Assembly: GCA_900549445.1 (NCBI GenBank)
Contig: UROS01000043.1
Location: 1 to 15,174 of the forward strand
Length of the DNA stretch: 15,174 bases
Direction: 5' to 3'
Origin: an uncultured Porphyromonadaceae bacterium
GTDB lineage: Bacteria; Bacteroidota; Bacteroidia; Bacteroidales; Muribaculaceae
The notes beneath the pieces were generated by a model, which was given only the letters and a program-made list of their open reading frames with translations, was not told the origin of the DNA and searched no databases. The number at the start of each line of letters is the position of its first letter. Position 1 is the first letter of the stretch. The position numbers and the translations under genes were made by a program. Of this stretch, positions 14,565 through 15,174 are shown piece after piece.

Positions 14565-15174
14565 TCAGCGGTAGCCGACGATGTTGATGTCGCCGGCGAG
14601 GTCGTATTTCTTGCCGTCGGCACCGGTTGCTTTTATCACGTAGAAATAAACGCCGGCAGGCACGAGCTTGCCGTTGTATTTGCCGTCCCATCCGAGAGAG
14701 GGGTCGCGGAAAGAAAACAATTTTACGCCGTTGCGGTTGAAAATGTGGCATTCGAAATCCACAATGGAGCGGTAGCTTACTTTCCATTCGTCGTTCACAC
14801 CCTCGCTGGCGCCGGGAGAGAAGGCGTTGGGGCAGAGCAGGGCTGAACTTCCGATGGAAACGGTGTAGGTTTCACTCGTGTATTCGCACGCGCCGGAATT
14901 GTCGGCACATACAAAACGCACGTAGAAGGTACCAAGTTCACGGAAAGTATAGGTAGTTTCGGTTTCGCGGAAACGGATTTCGATGTCGTCGAATTCCGGA
15001 TAGGTGGAAATCTGCCATTCGGTGAAGACTGCGGCGTCGGTCACTGCGGCAGAGAAGGTGATTTCGGCGGGAGCGGAACCTCCGAGCGCGCCGTCGGCGG
15101 AGACGTCGGGCACTTCGTTGTCGACCTCGCGCTTCGACTGGACGGCTTCGGTGTGTGCCTGAACCGCCGATGCC
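14565..15174 (-). CDS. 3' end of a T9SS type B sorting-domain protein (partial)
   Basis: The frame is open to the window edge, so the true start lies outside; a GTG at 15113 is not credible as the start because coding-like sequence continues beyond it. About 203 residues are visible. The C-terminal 90 match the gliding-motility/CHU_C type B C-terminal domain of type IX secretion cargo: CPNAFSPGASEGVNDEW, HIFNRNGVKLFSF, GWDGKYNGK, PAGVYFYVIKATG, and the end GDINIVGYR. Before it, about residues 25-110 look like a PKD/Ig-like beta domain (YTFRELGTFYVRFVCADNSG). The protein is therefore predicted to be exported across the outer membrane. Its biological role is unknown. A secreted lytic transglycosylase gene follows 18 bases after its stop. 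Confidence 0.88.
   Translation of the reverse strand, partial: ASAVQAHTEAVQSKREVDNEVPDVSADGALGGSAPAEITFSAAVTDAAVFTEWQISTYPEFDDIEIRFRETETTYTFRELGTFYVRFVCADNSGACEYTSETYTVSIGSSALLCPNAFSPGASEGVNDEWKVSYRSIVDFECHIFNRNGVKLFSFRDPSLGWDGKYNGKLVPAGVYFYVIKATGADGKKYDLAGDINIVGYR

Noticed and set aside
15111..15113. GTG as the start of the T9SS type B protein
   Set aside because: The frame stays open to the window edge and a signal peptide is missing, so this is an internal codon of a truncated gene.

Overview
This window looks like a chromosomal segment of a Bacteroidales bacterium, plausibly a gut Muribaculaceae-type organism; the family assignment is inference. The evidence is TAnnTTTG-type -7 promoter elements, few Shine-Dalgarno sequences, a phosphate-selective-porin-type outer-membrane protein, a type IX secretion (T9SS) type B C-terminal domain, and Bacteroidetes-like versions of the housekeeping proteins. 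Coding DNA is GC-rich at third positions and intergenic DNA is AT-rich. I see no tRNA, rRNA, CRISPR array, transposase or prophage.

Layout. (1) 1-2834, plus strand: speA (arginine decarboxylase) and truA (tRNA pseudouridine synthase), three bases apart. (2) 2835-3751: a small convergent membrane-protein gene, then about 650 bases with no convincing gene. This stretch holds a 114-bp inverted repeat made of two REP-like palindromes. (3) 3663-7116, plus strand: the translation operon thrS-infC-rpmI-rplT, with a good promoter, a short thrS leader whose hairpin loop contains CGU (a tRNAThr anticodon), a possible internal infC promoter, an irregular hairpin before rplT, and a long structured terminator after rplT. 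(4) 7123-8582, plus strand: a secreted endonuclease I-family protein that has lost its catalytic Glu-His pair and a metal-ligand Asn, overlapping by ATGA a small unknown lipoprotein. (5) 8583-9821: an intergenic REP-like hairpin, a promoter, and a porin O/P-type barrel. (6) 9834-10766, plus strand: a tRNA-dihydrouridine synthase. (7) 10732-15174, minus strand: a truncated T9SS type B cargo gene, a secreted lytic transglycosylase and uvrA, tightly packed and probably one operon. uvrA converges on the dihydrouridine synthase gene with overlapping 3' ends.

Most of the window is ordinary housekeeping. The parts most worth a second look are the probable nuclease pseudoenzyme with its coupled lipoprotein, the two REP-like repeats that share one architecture (TTGTA next to a 20-bp palindrome), and the RNA structures around thrS and rplT. 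I found no convincing new multi-gene defence or mobile system.
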